A program made the position numbers and the translations under genes. From Hydractinia symbiolongicarpus (taxonomy: Eukaryota > Cnidaria > Hydrozoa > Anthoathecata > Hydractiniidae), in contig NC_079879.1 in the NCBI RefSeq assembly GCF_029227915.1, forward strand, positions 31,688,501 to 31,752,500: DNA of 64,000 nucleotides, given 5' to 3'. The notes beneath the pieces are model-generated. The model did no database searches. It saw only the letters and a list, made by a program, of their open reading frames with translations, and was not told where the DNA came from. Positions 56,265 to 63,881 of this stretch are shown here, piece after piece. Position 1 is the stretch's first letter. The number at the start of each line of letters is the position of its first letter.

Positions 56265-57076
56265 AATTATCGTTTCACCACTAAAACGCATGAGACTTGT
56301 AGTTTTCAAAAATGTTTTCATTTTTGATGAGACGCTGAATAAAAGGAGTTTAATCGCCGGCAAACGAAAACCCGCGATTTCCCGTAAATCCCGGGCTTGT
56401 CCCGTATAGTCGAATGTATACAAAGAAAGTACCCTGTGAATAAACTCATTTCCAAAACGATTTTTTAAATTAACTTTTCACCACTAAAACGCATGAGACT
56501 TGTAGTTTTCAAAAATGTTTTCATTTTTGATGAGACGTTGAATAAAAGGAGTTTAATCGCCGGCAAACGAAAACCTGCGATTTCCCGTAAATCCCGGACT
56601 CGGCCCGTATAGTCAAAAGTATACAAAGAAAGTACCCAGGGAGTAAACTTATTTCCCGAACGATTTTTTAAATTATCGTTTCACCACTAAAACGCATGAG
56701 ACTTGTAGTTTTCAAAAATGTTTTCATTTTTGATGAGACGCTGAATAAAAGGAGTTTAATCGCCGGCAAACGAAAACCCGCGATTTCCCGTAAATCCCGG
56801 GCTTGTCCCGTATAGTCGAATGTATACAAAGAAAGTACCCTGTGAATAAACTCATTTCCAAAACGATTTTTTAAATTAACTTTTCACCACTAAAACGCAT
56901 GAGACTTGTAGTTTTCAAAAATGTTTTCATTTTTGATGAGACGTTGAATAAAAGGAGTTTAATCGCCGGCAAACGAAAACCTGCGATTTCCCGTAAATCC
57001 CGGACTCGGCCCGTATAGTCAAAAGTATACAAAGAAAGTACCCAGGGAGTAAACTTATTTCCCGAACGATTTTTTA
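56265..57076 (+). repeat. Tandem 2-monomer duplication inside the 17-mer, offset 406 bp
   Basis: The E-tail then G then H-front order around 56401 repeats at 56807 (406 bp). Monomer 56597-56799 is the chimera. It starts as H (GACTCGG, AAAAGTATAC, AAACTTATTTCC) and switches to E near 56670 (TTATCGTTTC, AATAAAAGGAG), keeping 203 bp. Confidence 0.88.
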
Positions 57077-57180
57077 AATTATTATTTTACCACTAAAGCC
57101 CATGAGACTTGTAGTTTTCAAAAATGTTTTCATTTTTGATGAGACGCTGATTAAAAGAAGTTAAATCGCCGGCAAACGAA

Positions 57181-58000
57181 AACCCGCCATTTCCCGTAAA
57201 CCCCGGACTCGGCCCGTATAGTCAAAAGTATACGAAGAAAGTACCCAAGGAGTAAACTCATTTCCCGAACGATTTTTTATATTATTTTTTCACCACTAAA
57301 ACGCATGAGACTTGTAGTTTTTAAAAGTGTTTTCATTGTTGATGAGACGCTGTATAAAAGAAGTTTAATCGCCGGCAAACGAAAACCCGCGATTTCCCGT
57401 AAATCCCGGGCTTGGCCCGTATAGTCGAATGTTTACAAAGAAAGTACCCTGTGAGTAAACTCATTTCCCGAACGATTTTTTAAAATATTTTTTCACCACT
57501 AAAACGCATGAGACTTGTAGTTTTCAGAAATGTTTTTATTTTTGATGAGACGCTTAGTGAAAGTGGTTTAATCGCCGGCAAACGAAAACCCGCCATTTCC
57601 CGTAAACCCCGGACTCGGCCCGTATAGTCAAAAGTATACGAAGAAAGTACCCAGGGAGTAAACTCATTTCCCGAACGATTTTTTATATTATTTTTTCACC
57701 ACTAAAACGCATGAGACTTGTAGTTTTTAAAAGTGTTTTCATTGTTGATGAGACGCTGTATAAAAGAAGTTTAATCGCCGGCAAACGAAAACCCGCGATT
57801 TCCCGTAAATCCCGGGCTTGGCCCGTATAGTCGAATGTTTACAAAGAAAGTACCCTGTGAGTAAACTCATTTCCCGAACGATTTTTTAAAATATTTTTTC
57901 ACCACTAAAACGCATGAGACTTGTAGTTTTCAGAAATGTTTTTATTTTTGATGAGACGCTTAGTGAAAGTGGTTTAATCGCCGGCAAACGAAAACCCGCG
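57181..58000 (+). repeat. Tandem A-B duplication inside the 17-mer, offset 406 bp
   Basis: AACCCGCCATTTCC at 57181 recurs at 57587. Monomer 57409-57611 is a chimera with a B body (TGTTTAC, AAAATATT, CTTAGTGAAAG) and an H tail (CCCGCCATT, TAAACCCC). The only difference I noticed between the copies is CCCAAGGAG at 57244 against CCCAGGGAG. Confidence 0.88.
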
Positions 58001-58626
58001 ATTTCCCGTAAATACCGGTCTTAGCCCGTATAGTCGAATGTATACAAAGAAAGTACCCTGTGAGTAAACTCATTTCCCGAACGATTTTTTAAATTATTTT
58101 TTTACCACTAAAACGCATGAGACTTGTAGTTGTCAGAAATGTTTTCATTTTTGATGAGACGCTTAGTGAAAGTGGTTTAATCGCCGGCAAACGAAAACCC
58201 GCGATTTCCCGTAAATCCCGGGCTTGTCCCGTATAGTCGAATGTATACAAAGAAAGTACCCTGTGAGTAAACTCATTTCCAAAACGATTTTTTAAATTAA
58301 CTTTTCACCACTAAAACGCATGAGACTTGTAGTTTTCAAAAATGTTTTCATTTGTGATGAGATGCTGAATAAAAGGAGTTTAATCGCCGGCAAACGAAAA
58401 CCCGCGATTTCCTGTAAATCCCGGGCTTGGCCCGTATAGGCGAATGTATACAAAGAAAGTAACCTGTGGGTAAACTCATTTCCAAAACGATTTTTTAAAT
58501 TATCGTTTCACCACTAAAACGCATGAGACTTGTAGTTTTCAAAAATGTTTTCATTTTTGATGAGACGCTGAATAAAAGGAGTTTAATCGCCGGCAAACGA
58601 AAACCTGCGATTTCCCGTAAATGCCG

Positions 58627-58829
58627 GACTCGGCCCGTATAGTCAAAAGTATACAAAGAAAGTTCCCAAGGAGGAAACTCATTTCCCGAACGATTTTTTA
58701 AATTATTTTTTCACCACTAAAACGCATGAGACTTGTAGTTTTCAGAAATGTTTTCATTTTTGATGAGACGCTTAATGAAAGTGGTTTAATCGCCGGCAAA
58801 CGAAAACCCGCCATTTCCCGTAAACCCCG
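58627..58829 (+). repeat. Monomer class F exemplar
   Basis: Diagnostic states are a preceding AAATGCC, GACTCGG, AAAAGTATAC, TTCCCAAGGAG, CAGAAATG, CTTAATGAAAGTGG and a CCCGCCATTTCC, TAAACCCC tail. A private GGAGGAAAC (for GGAGTAAAC) lies near 58670. Confidence 0.75.
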
Positions 58830-59032
58830 GACTCGGCCCGTATAGTCAAAAGTATACGAAGAAAGTACCCAGGGAGTAAACTCATTTCCCGAACGATTTT
58901 TTATATTATTTTTTCACCACTAAAACGCATGAGACTTGTAGTTTTTAAAAGTGTTTTCATTGTTGATGAGACGCTGTATAAAAGAAGTTTAATCGCCGGC
59001 AAACGAAAACCCGCGATTTCCCGTAAATCCCG
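58830..59032 (+). repeat. Monomer class A exemplar
   Basis: Diagnostic states are GACTCGG, AAAAGTATACGAAG, CCCAGGGAG, TTTTTATATTATTTTTTC (TTTAAATT replaced), TTTTTAAAAGTG, TTCATTGTTG and CTGTATAAAAG. The last contains a perfect TATAAAAG. A' copies read GCAAGAGAC and CTGAATAAAAG instead. Confidence 0.8.
58977..58984 (+). promoter_or_regulatory. TATAAAAG in class A monomers (example)
   Basis: CTGTATAAAAG gives a perfect TATA-box core where other classes read GAATAAAAG or GATTAAAAG. Further copies lie near 3796, 10890, 12108, 15152, 16978, 20830, 33189, 35431, 50653, 54307, 55525, 57352, 57758 and 60398. A single T substitution makes it, and no gene follows. Promoter use is only a possibility. 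Confidence 0.25.
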
Positions 59033-59043
59033 GGCTTGGCCCG
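59010..59043 (+). other. Four CCCG tetranucleotides at helical spacing (example)
   Basis: CCCG begins at 59010, 59020, 59029 and 59040, with steps of 10, 9 and 11 bp, about one DNA turn each, across the monomer junction. The pattern is kept in most classes; single CCCG units are lost to CCTG or CCCA in some. This places GC-rich steps on one helix face, opposite in the monomer to the T/A-rich tract. A link to nucleosome positioning or protein binding is inference. Confidence 0.55.
59031..59043. repeat. Short inverted repeat at the monomer junction (example)
   Basis: CGGGC and GCCCG face each other around a TTG loop across the chosen monomer start. It is kept in GGCTTGG and GGCTTAG monomers, reduced to 4 bp in GGCTTGTCCCG monomers, and broken in GACTCGG monomers and in class O. 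It is visible directly; any cruciform or hairpin role is inference. Confidence 0.7.
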
Positions 59044-59235
59044 TATAGTCGAATGTTTACAAAGAAAGTACCCTGTGAGTAAACTCATTTCCCGAACGAT
59101 TTTTTAAAATATTTTTTCACCACTAAAACGCATGAGACTTGTAGTTTTCAGAAATGTTTTTATTTTTGATGAGACGCTTAGTGAAAGTGGTTTAATCGCC
59201 GGCAAACGAAAACCCGCGATTTCCCGTAAATACCG
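59033..59235 (+). repeat. Monomer class B exemplar
   Basis: Diagnostic states are GGCTTGGCCCG, AGTCGAATGTTTAC, TTTTTAAAATATTTTTTC, CAGAAATGTTTTTATTTTTG, CTTAGTGAAAGTGG and TAAATACC. B' copies differ by CCCTGGGAG and GAACAATTTT. Confidence 0.8.
59040..59053 (-). promoter_or_regulatory. CENP-B-box-like motif with a one-base-short spacer (example)
   Basis: The minus strand reads TTCG, ACT, A, TA, CGGG. The essential bases of the mammalian CENP-B box are TTCG-N4-A-NN-CGGG, so all nine fixed bases are here but the first spacer is 3, not 4. The same motif is in monomers reading AGTCGAATG (classes B, C, D, G, J, L, O) and, with GCG for TCG, in E. It is lost in AGTCAAAAG monomers (A, F, H, I, K, M, N). 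I found no exact box. Binding is not shown, and chance resemblance amplified by tandem copying is possible. Confidence 0.35.
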
Positions 59236-59438
59236 GTCTTAGCCCGTATAGTCGAATGTATACAAAGAAAGTACCCTGTGAGTAAACTCATTTCCCGAAC
59301 GATTTTTTAAATTATTTTTTTACCACTAAAACGCATGAGACTTGTAGTTGTCAGAAATGTTTTCATTTTTGATGAGACGCTTAGTGAAAGTGGTTTAATC
59401 GCCGGCAAACGAAAACCCGCGATTTCCCGTAAATCCCG
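59236..59438 (+). repeat. Monomer class C exemplar
   Basis: Diagnostic states are GTCTTAGCCCG, AGTCGAATGTATAC, TTCCCGAACG, ATTTTTTTACC, GTTGTCAGAAATG and CTTAGTGAAAGTGG. C' copies read GGCTTAGCCCG and GAGTCTTG or GGGTCTTG. Confidence 0.8.
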
Positions 59439-59641
59439 GGCTTGTCCCGTATAGTCGAATGTATACAAAGAAAGTACCCTGTGAGTAAACTCATTTCCAA
59501 AACGATTTTTTAAATTAACTTTTCACCACTAAAACGCATGAGACTTGTAGTTTTCAAAAATGTTTTCATTTCTGATGAGATGCTGAATAAAAGGAGTTTA
59601 ATCGCCGGCAAACGAAAACCCGCGATTTCCTGTAACTCCCG
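59439..59641 (+). repeat. Monomer class D exemplar
   Basis: Diagnostic states are GGCTTGTCCCG, CCCTGTGAG, TTCCAAAACG, TTAACTTTTC, CAAAAATG, ATGAGATGCTG (CpG of GACGC changed to TpG), TTCCTGTAACTCC. Most copies read TTCATTTGTGATG; this one and 55988-56190 read TTCATTTCTGATG. Confidence 0.8.
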
Positions 59642-59844
59642 GGCTTGGCCCGTATAGGCGAATGTATACAAAGAAAGTAACCTGTGGGTAAACTCATTTC
59701 CAAAACGATTTTTTAAATTATCGTTTCACCACTAAAACGCATGAGACTTGTAGTTTTCAAAAATGTTTTCATTTTTGATGAGACGCTGAATAAAAGGAGT
59801 TTAATCGCCGGCAAACGAAAACCCGCGATTTCCCGTAAATCCCG
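59642..59844 (+). repeat. Monomer class E exemplar
   Basis: Diagnostic states are GGCTTGGCCCGTATAGGCG (AGTCG in copies left of about 33 kb), AACCTGTGGGTAAAC, TTCCAAAACG, TTATCGTTTC, CAAAAATG, and AATAAAAGGAG. The inverted repeat is intact. Confidence 0.8.
59789..59794 (+). other. AATAAA hexamer recurring in most monomers (example)
   Basis: CTGAATAAAAG, found in classes D, E, G, I, J, L and M among others, contains the metazoan polyadenylation hexamer on the plus strand. If the array is transcribed in this direction, transcripts would meet it every few hundred bases. There is no independent sign of 3'-end processing. Confidence 0.25.
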
Positions 59845-59943
59845 GGCTTGTCCCGTATAGTCGAATGTATACAAAGAAAGTACCCTGTGAATAAACTCAT
59901 TTCCAAAACGATTTTTTAAATTAACTTTTCACCACTAAAACGC

Positions 59944-59987
59944 ATGAGACTTGTAGTTTTCAAAAATGTTTTCATTTTTGATGAGAC
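59944..59987 (+). repeat. ATGAGAC direct repeats flanking the inverted repeat (example)
   Basis: ATGAGAC occurs at 59944-59950 and 59981-59987, 37 bp apart, and the perfect inverted repeat 59960-59981 fits between and just touches the second copy. The pair is present in most monomers; the first is altered to GTGAGAC, GGGTC or AAGAGAC, and the second to ATGAAAC or ATGAGAT, in particular classes. Confidence 0.65.
59960..59981. repeat. Monomer inverted repeat, 9-bp stem and 4-nt loop (example in class G)
   Basis: The left arm is TCAAAAATG (59960-59968), the loop is TTTT, and the right arm (59973-59981) is the exact reverse complement. Perfect examples also lie at 59757-59778 (E) and 60163-60184 (H). 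Class variants weaken it: CAGAAATG (B, C, F, N), CAAAATTG (I), TAAAAGTG with ATTGTTG (A). The intact form is therefore limited to some classes. It could extrude as a hairpin; no function can be read from sequence alone. Confidence 0.75.
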
Positions 59988-60047
59988 GTTGAATAAAAGG
60001 CGTTTAATCGCCGGCAAACGAAAACCTGCGATTTCCCGTAAATCCCG

Positions 60048-60250
60048 GACTCGGCCCGTATAGTCAAAAGTATACAAAGAAAGTACCCAGGGAGTAAACT
60101 TATTTCCCGAACGATTTTTTAAATTATTATTTTACCACTAAAGCCCATGAGACTTGTAGTTTTCAAAAATGTTTTCATTTTTGATGAGACGCTGATTAAA
60201 AGAAGTTAAATCGCCGGCAAACGAAAACCCGCCATTTCCCGTAAACCCCG
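60048..60250 (+). repeat. Monomer class H exemplar
   Basis: Diagnostic states are GACTCGG, AAAAGTATACAAAG, AAACTTATTTCC, TTATTATTTTACC, ACTAAAGCCCATGAG, CTGATTAAAAGAAG, GTTAAATCGCC and CCCGCCATT with TAAACCCC. Confidence 0.8.
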
Positions 60251-61671
60251 GACTCGGCCCGTATAGTCAAAAGTATACGAAGAAAGTACCCAGGGAGTAA
60301 ACTCATTTCCCGAACGATTTTTTATATTATTTTTTCACCACTAAAACGCATGAGACTTGTAGTTTTTAAAAGTGTTTTCATTGTTGATGAGACGCTGTAT
60401 AAAAGAAGTTTAATCGCCGGCAAAAGAAAACCCGCGATTTCCCGTAAATCCCGGGCTTGGCCCGTATAGTCGAATGTTTACAAAGAAAGTACCCTGTGAG
60501 TAAACTCATTTCCCGAACGATTTTTTAAAATATTTTTTCACCACTAAAACGCATGAGACTTGTAGTTTTCGGAAATGTTTTTATTTTTGATGAGACGCTT
60601 AGTGAAAGTGGTTTAATCGCCGGCAAACGAAAACCCGCGATTTCCCGTAAATACCGGTCTTAGCCCGTATAGTCGAATGTATACAAAGAAAGTACCCTGT
60701 GAGTAAACTCATTTCCCGAACGATTTTTTAAATTATTTTTTTACCACTAAAACGCATGAGACTTGTAGTTGTCAGAAATGTTTTCATTTTTGATGAGACG
60801 CTTAGTGAAAGTGGTTTAATCGCCGGCAAACGAAAACCCGCGATTTCCCGTAAATCCCGGGCTTGTCCCGTATATTCGAATGTATACAAAGAAAGTACCC
60901 TGTGAGTAAACTCATTTCCAAAACGATTTTTTAAATCAACTTTTCACCACTAAAACGCATGAGACTTGTAGTTTTCAAAAATGTTTTCATTTGTGATGAG
61001 ATGCTGAATAAAAGGAGTTTAATCGCCGGCAAACGAAAACCCGCGATTTCCTGTAACTCCCGGGCTTGGCCCGTATAGGCGAATGTATACAAAGAAAGTA
61101 ACCTGTGGGTAAACTCATTTCCAAAACGATTTTTTAAATTATCGTTTCACCACTAAAACGCATGAGACTTGTAGTTTTCAAAAATGTTTTCATTTTTGAT
61201 GAGACGCTGAATAAAAGGAGTTTAATCGCCGGCAAACGAAAACCCGCGATTTCCCGTAAATCCCGGGCTTGGCCCGTATAGTCGAATGTTTACAAACAAA
61301 GTACCCTGTGAGTAAACTCATTTCCCGAACGATTTTTTAAAATATTTTTTCACCACTAAAACGCATGAGACTTGTAGTTTTCAGAAATGTTTTTATTTTT
61401 GATGAGACGCTTAGTGAAAGTGGTTTAATCGCCGGCAAACGAAAACCCGCGATTTCCCGTAAATACCGGTCTTAGCCCGTATAGTCGAATGTATACAAAG
61501 AAAGTACCCTGTGAGTAAACTCATTTCCCGAACGATTTTTTAAATTATTTTTTTACCACTAAAACGCATGAGACTTGTAGTTGTCAGAAATGTTTTCATT
61601 TTTGATGAGACGCTTAGTGAAAGTGGTTTAATCGCCGGCAAACGAAAACCCGCGATTTCCCGTAAATCCCG
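60251..61671 (+). repeat. Altered 7-monomer unit A-B-C-D-E-B-C with a deletion join at 61266
   Basis: Monomers start at 60251, 60454, 60657, 60860, 61063, 61266 and 61469, all 203 bp. After E the order jumps to B then C, skipping G-H-A, so the unit is 1421 bp long but has a different content. Private changes are CAAAAGAAAACC near 60421, CGGAAATG near 60570, CGTATATTCG near 60875, AAATCAACTT near 60935 and ACAAACAAAG near 61292. This is more private change than in the units to its left. Confidence 0.85.
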
Positions 61672-61874
61672 GGCTTGTCCCGTATAGTCGAATGTATACA
61701 AAGAAAGTACCCTGTGAGTAAACTCATTTCCAAAACGATTTTTTAAATTATTATTTCACCACTAAAGCCCATGCGACTTGTAGCTTTCAGAAATGTTTTC
61801 ATTTTTGATGAGACGCTTAATGAATGTGGTTTAATAGCCGGCAAACGAAAACCCGCGATTTCTCTTAAATCCCG
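61672..61874 (+). repeat. Chimeric monomer at the core/right-flank border
   Basis: It starts as class D (GGCTTGTCCCG, AGTCGAATG, TTCCAAAACG). Near 61750 it changes to a flank type with TTATTATTTC, AAAGCCCATGCGAC, TAGCTTTCAG, CTTAATGAATG and TTTCTCTTAAAT. Its length is exactly 203 bp. From 55379 up to its end the array holds 32 monomers with no net indel; beyond it order and length become irregular. I take about 61750 as the edge of the homogenised core. Confidence 0.8.
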
Positions 61875-62077
61875 GGCTTGTCCCGTATAGTCCAATGTAC
61901 ACAAAGAAAGTACACTGTGAGTTAACTCATTTCCAGAACGATTTTTTAAATTATCTTTTCACCACTAAATCGCATGAGACTTGTAGTTTTCACAAATGTT
62001 TTCATTTTTCATGAGACGCTGAATAAAAGAAGTTTAATCGCCGGCAAACGAAAACCTGCGATTTCCCGTAAATCCCA
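61875..62077 (+). repeat. Flank-class monomer exemplar (class P)
   Basis: Diagnostic states are GGCTTGTCCCG, AGTCCAATG, GAGTTAACTC, TTCCAGAACG, TTATCTTTTC and ACTAAATCGCATG. Close relatives occur at about 4.47-4.67, 5.88-6.08 and 7.30-7.50 kb and at 62.28-62.48 kb. Private or rare states here are AATGTACACAAAG and TACACTGTG. Confidence 0.75.
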
Positions 62078-62685
62078 GACTCGGCCCGTATAGTCAAAAG
62101 TATACAAAGAAAGTACCCAGGGAGTAAACTCATTTCCCGAACGATTTTTTAAATTATTATTTCACCACTAAAGCCCATGAGACTTGTAGTTTTCAAAAAT
62201 GTTTTCATTTTTGATGAGACGCTGATTAAAAGAAGTTAAATCGCCGGCAAACGAAAACCCGCGATTTCCCGTAAATCCCATGCTTGTCCCGTATAGTCCA
62301 ATGTATACAAAGAAAGTACCCTGTGAGTTAACTCATTTCCAAAACGTTTTTTAAATTATCTTTTCACCATTAAATCGCATGAGACTTGTAGTTTTTAAAA
62401 ATGTTTTCATTTTTGATGAGACGCTTAATGAAAGAGGTTTAATCGCCGGCAAACGAAAACCCGCGATTTCCCGTAAATCCCGGGCTTGTCCCGTATAGTC
62501 CAATGTATACAAAGAAAGTACCCTGTGAGTTAACTCATTTCCCGAACGATTTTTTAAATTATTATTTCACCACTAAAGCCCATGAGACTTGTAGTTTTTA
62601 AAAATGTTTTCATTTTTGATGAGACGCTGAATAAAAGAAGTTTAATCGCCGGCAAACGAAAACCCGCGACTTCCCGTAAATCCCG

Positions 62686-62869
62686 GACTCGGCCCGTATA
62701 GTCAAAAGTATACAAAGAAAGTACCCAGTGAGTAAACTCATTTCCCGAACGATTTTTTAAATTATATGAGACTTGTAGTTTTCAAAAATGTTCTGATTTT
62801 TGATGATACGTTTAATGAAAGAGGTTTAATCGCCGGCAAACGAAAACCCGCGATTTCCCGTAAATCCCG
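62686..62869 (+). repeat. Truncated monomer (184 bp, internal 19-bp deletion)
   Basis: AAATTAT joins directly to ATGAGACTTG near 62765, dropping the usual CACCACTAAAACGC and adjacent Ts. This is 19 bp, taking 203 to 184. The same monomer has ATGTTCTGATTTTTGATGATACG, a set of private changes that damages its inverted repeat. It is the largest internal deletion I noticed in the window. Confidence 0.85.
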
Positions 62870-63881
62870 GGCTTGGCCCATATAGTCAAAAGTATACAAA
62901 GAAAGTACCCAGGGAGTAAACTCATTTCCCTAACGATTTTGTATATTATTTTTTCACCACTAAAACGCATGAGACTTGTAGTTTTCAAAAATGTTTTCAT
63001 TTTTGATGAGACGCTGAATAAAAGAAGTTTAATCGCCGGCAAACGAAAACCCACGACTTCCCGTAACTCCCGGACTCGGCCCGTATAGTCAAAAGTATAC
63101 ATAGAAAGTTCCCAAGGAGTAAACTCATTTCCCGAACGATTTTTTAAATTATTTTTTCACCACCAAAACGCATGACACTTGTAGTTTTCAGAAATGTTTT
63201 CATTTTTGATGAGACGCTTAATGAAAGTGGTTTAATCGCCGGCAAACGAAAACCCGCGATTTCCCGTAAATCCCGGGCTTTGCCGTATAGTCGAATGTAT
63301 ACAAAGAAAGTACCCTGTGAGTAAATTCATTTCCAAAACGATTTTTTAAATTATCTTTTACCACTAAAACGCATGAGACTTATAGTTTTCAAAAATGTTT
63401 TCATTTTTGATGAGACGCTGATTAAAAGAAGTTTAATCGCCGGCAAACGAAAACCCGCCATTTCCCGTAAACCCCGGACTCAGCCTGTATAGTCAAAAGT
63501 ATACGAAGAAAGTACCCAGGAAGTAAACTCATTTCCCGAACGATTTTTTATATTATTTTTTCACCACTAAAACGCATGAGACTTGTAGTTTTTAAAAGTG
63601 TTTTCATTGTTGATGAGACGCTGAATGAAAGAGGTTTAATCGCCGGCAAACGAAAACCAGCGATTTCCCCTAAATCCCAGGCTTGGCCCGTATAGTCAAA
63701 AGTATACAAAGAAAGTACCCAGGGAGTAAACTCATTTCCCGAACGATTTTTTAATTTTTTTTTCACCACTAAAACACATGAGACTTGTAGTTTTCAAAAA
63801 TGTTTTCATTTTTGATGATACGTTTAATGAAAGAAGTTTAATCGCCGGCAAACGGAAACCCGCGATTTCCCGTAAATCCCG

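Larger units (their letters stand above)
55379..58829 (+). repeat. 17-monomer unit, 3451 bp, with internal 2-mer duplications
   Basis: The order is A B C D E G (H/E) G H A (B/H) A B C D E F, with monomer starts every 203 bp from 55379. The total is exactly 17 x 203. Stripped of two 2-monomer duplications it reads A-B-C-D-E-G-H then A-B-C-D-E-F, which is one 7-mer plus one 6-mer unit. Private variants are CTGAGAGTAAAC near 55622 and ACTTTTAGTTGTC near 55889. Confidence 0.9.
59845..60047 (+). repeat. Monomer class G exemplar
   Basis: Diagnostic states are GGCTTGTCCCG, CCCTGTGAATAAAC, TTCCAAAACG, TTAACTTTTC, CAAAAATG, ATGAGACGTTGAATAAAAGG and CCTGCGATT. A private AAAGGCGTTT lies near 59997. Confidence 0.8.
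58830..60250 (+). repeat. Canonical 7-monomer higher-order repeat A-B-C-D-E-G-H, 1421 bp
   Basis: Seven monomers, each exactly 203 bp, start at 58830, 59033, 59236, 59439, 59642, 59845 and 60048. Each class has private states, and the next A begins at 60251. The same order, or parts of it, explains most of 10.7-13 kb and 54-61.7 kb. Spacings of about 1420 bp between like monomers recur elsewhere in the window. This is the simplest unit from which the 6-, 12-, 14-, 17- and 19-monomer arrangements could be derived, though that direction is inference. Confidence 0.9.

Noticed and set aside
58977-58984. TATA box as a real promoter of a gene
   Set aside because: No gene follows and the core arises by one substitution in a repeat. 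It is kept only as a low-confidence site and a testable finding.
59040-59053. A true CENP-B box
   Set aside because: The spacer is one base short in every copy examined, and no exact match was found on either strand of the monomer classes. It is reported only as box-like.
59664-59669. GTATAC, GCCGGC, CCCGGG and TTTAAA 6-bp palindromes recurring in each monomer as possible protein sites
   Set aside because: Several 6-bp palindromes in 203 bp are not remarkable, and they recur only because the monomer does. They would serve as restriction landmarks, not as evidence of function.
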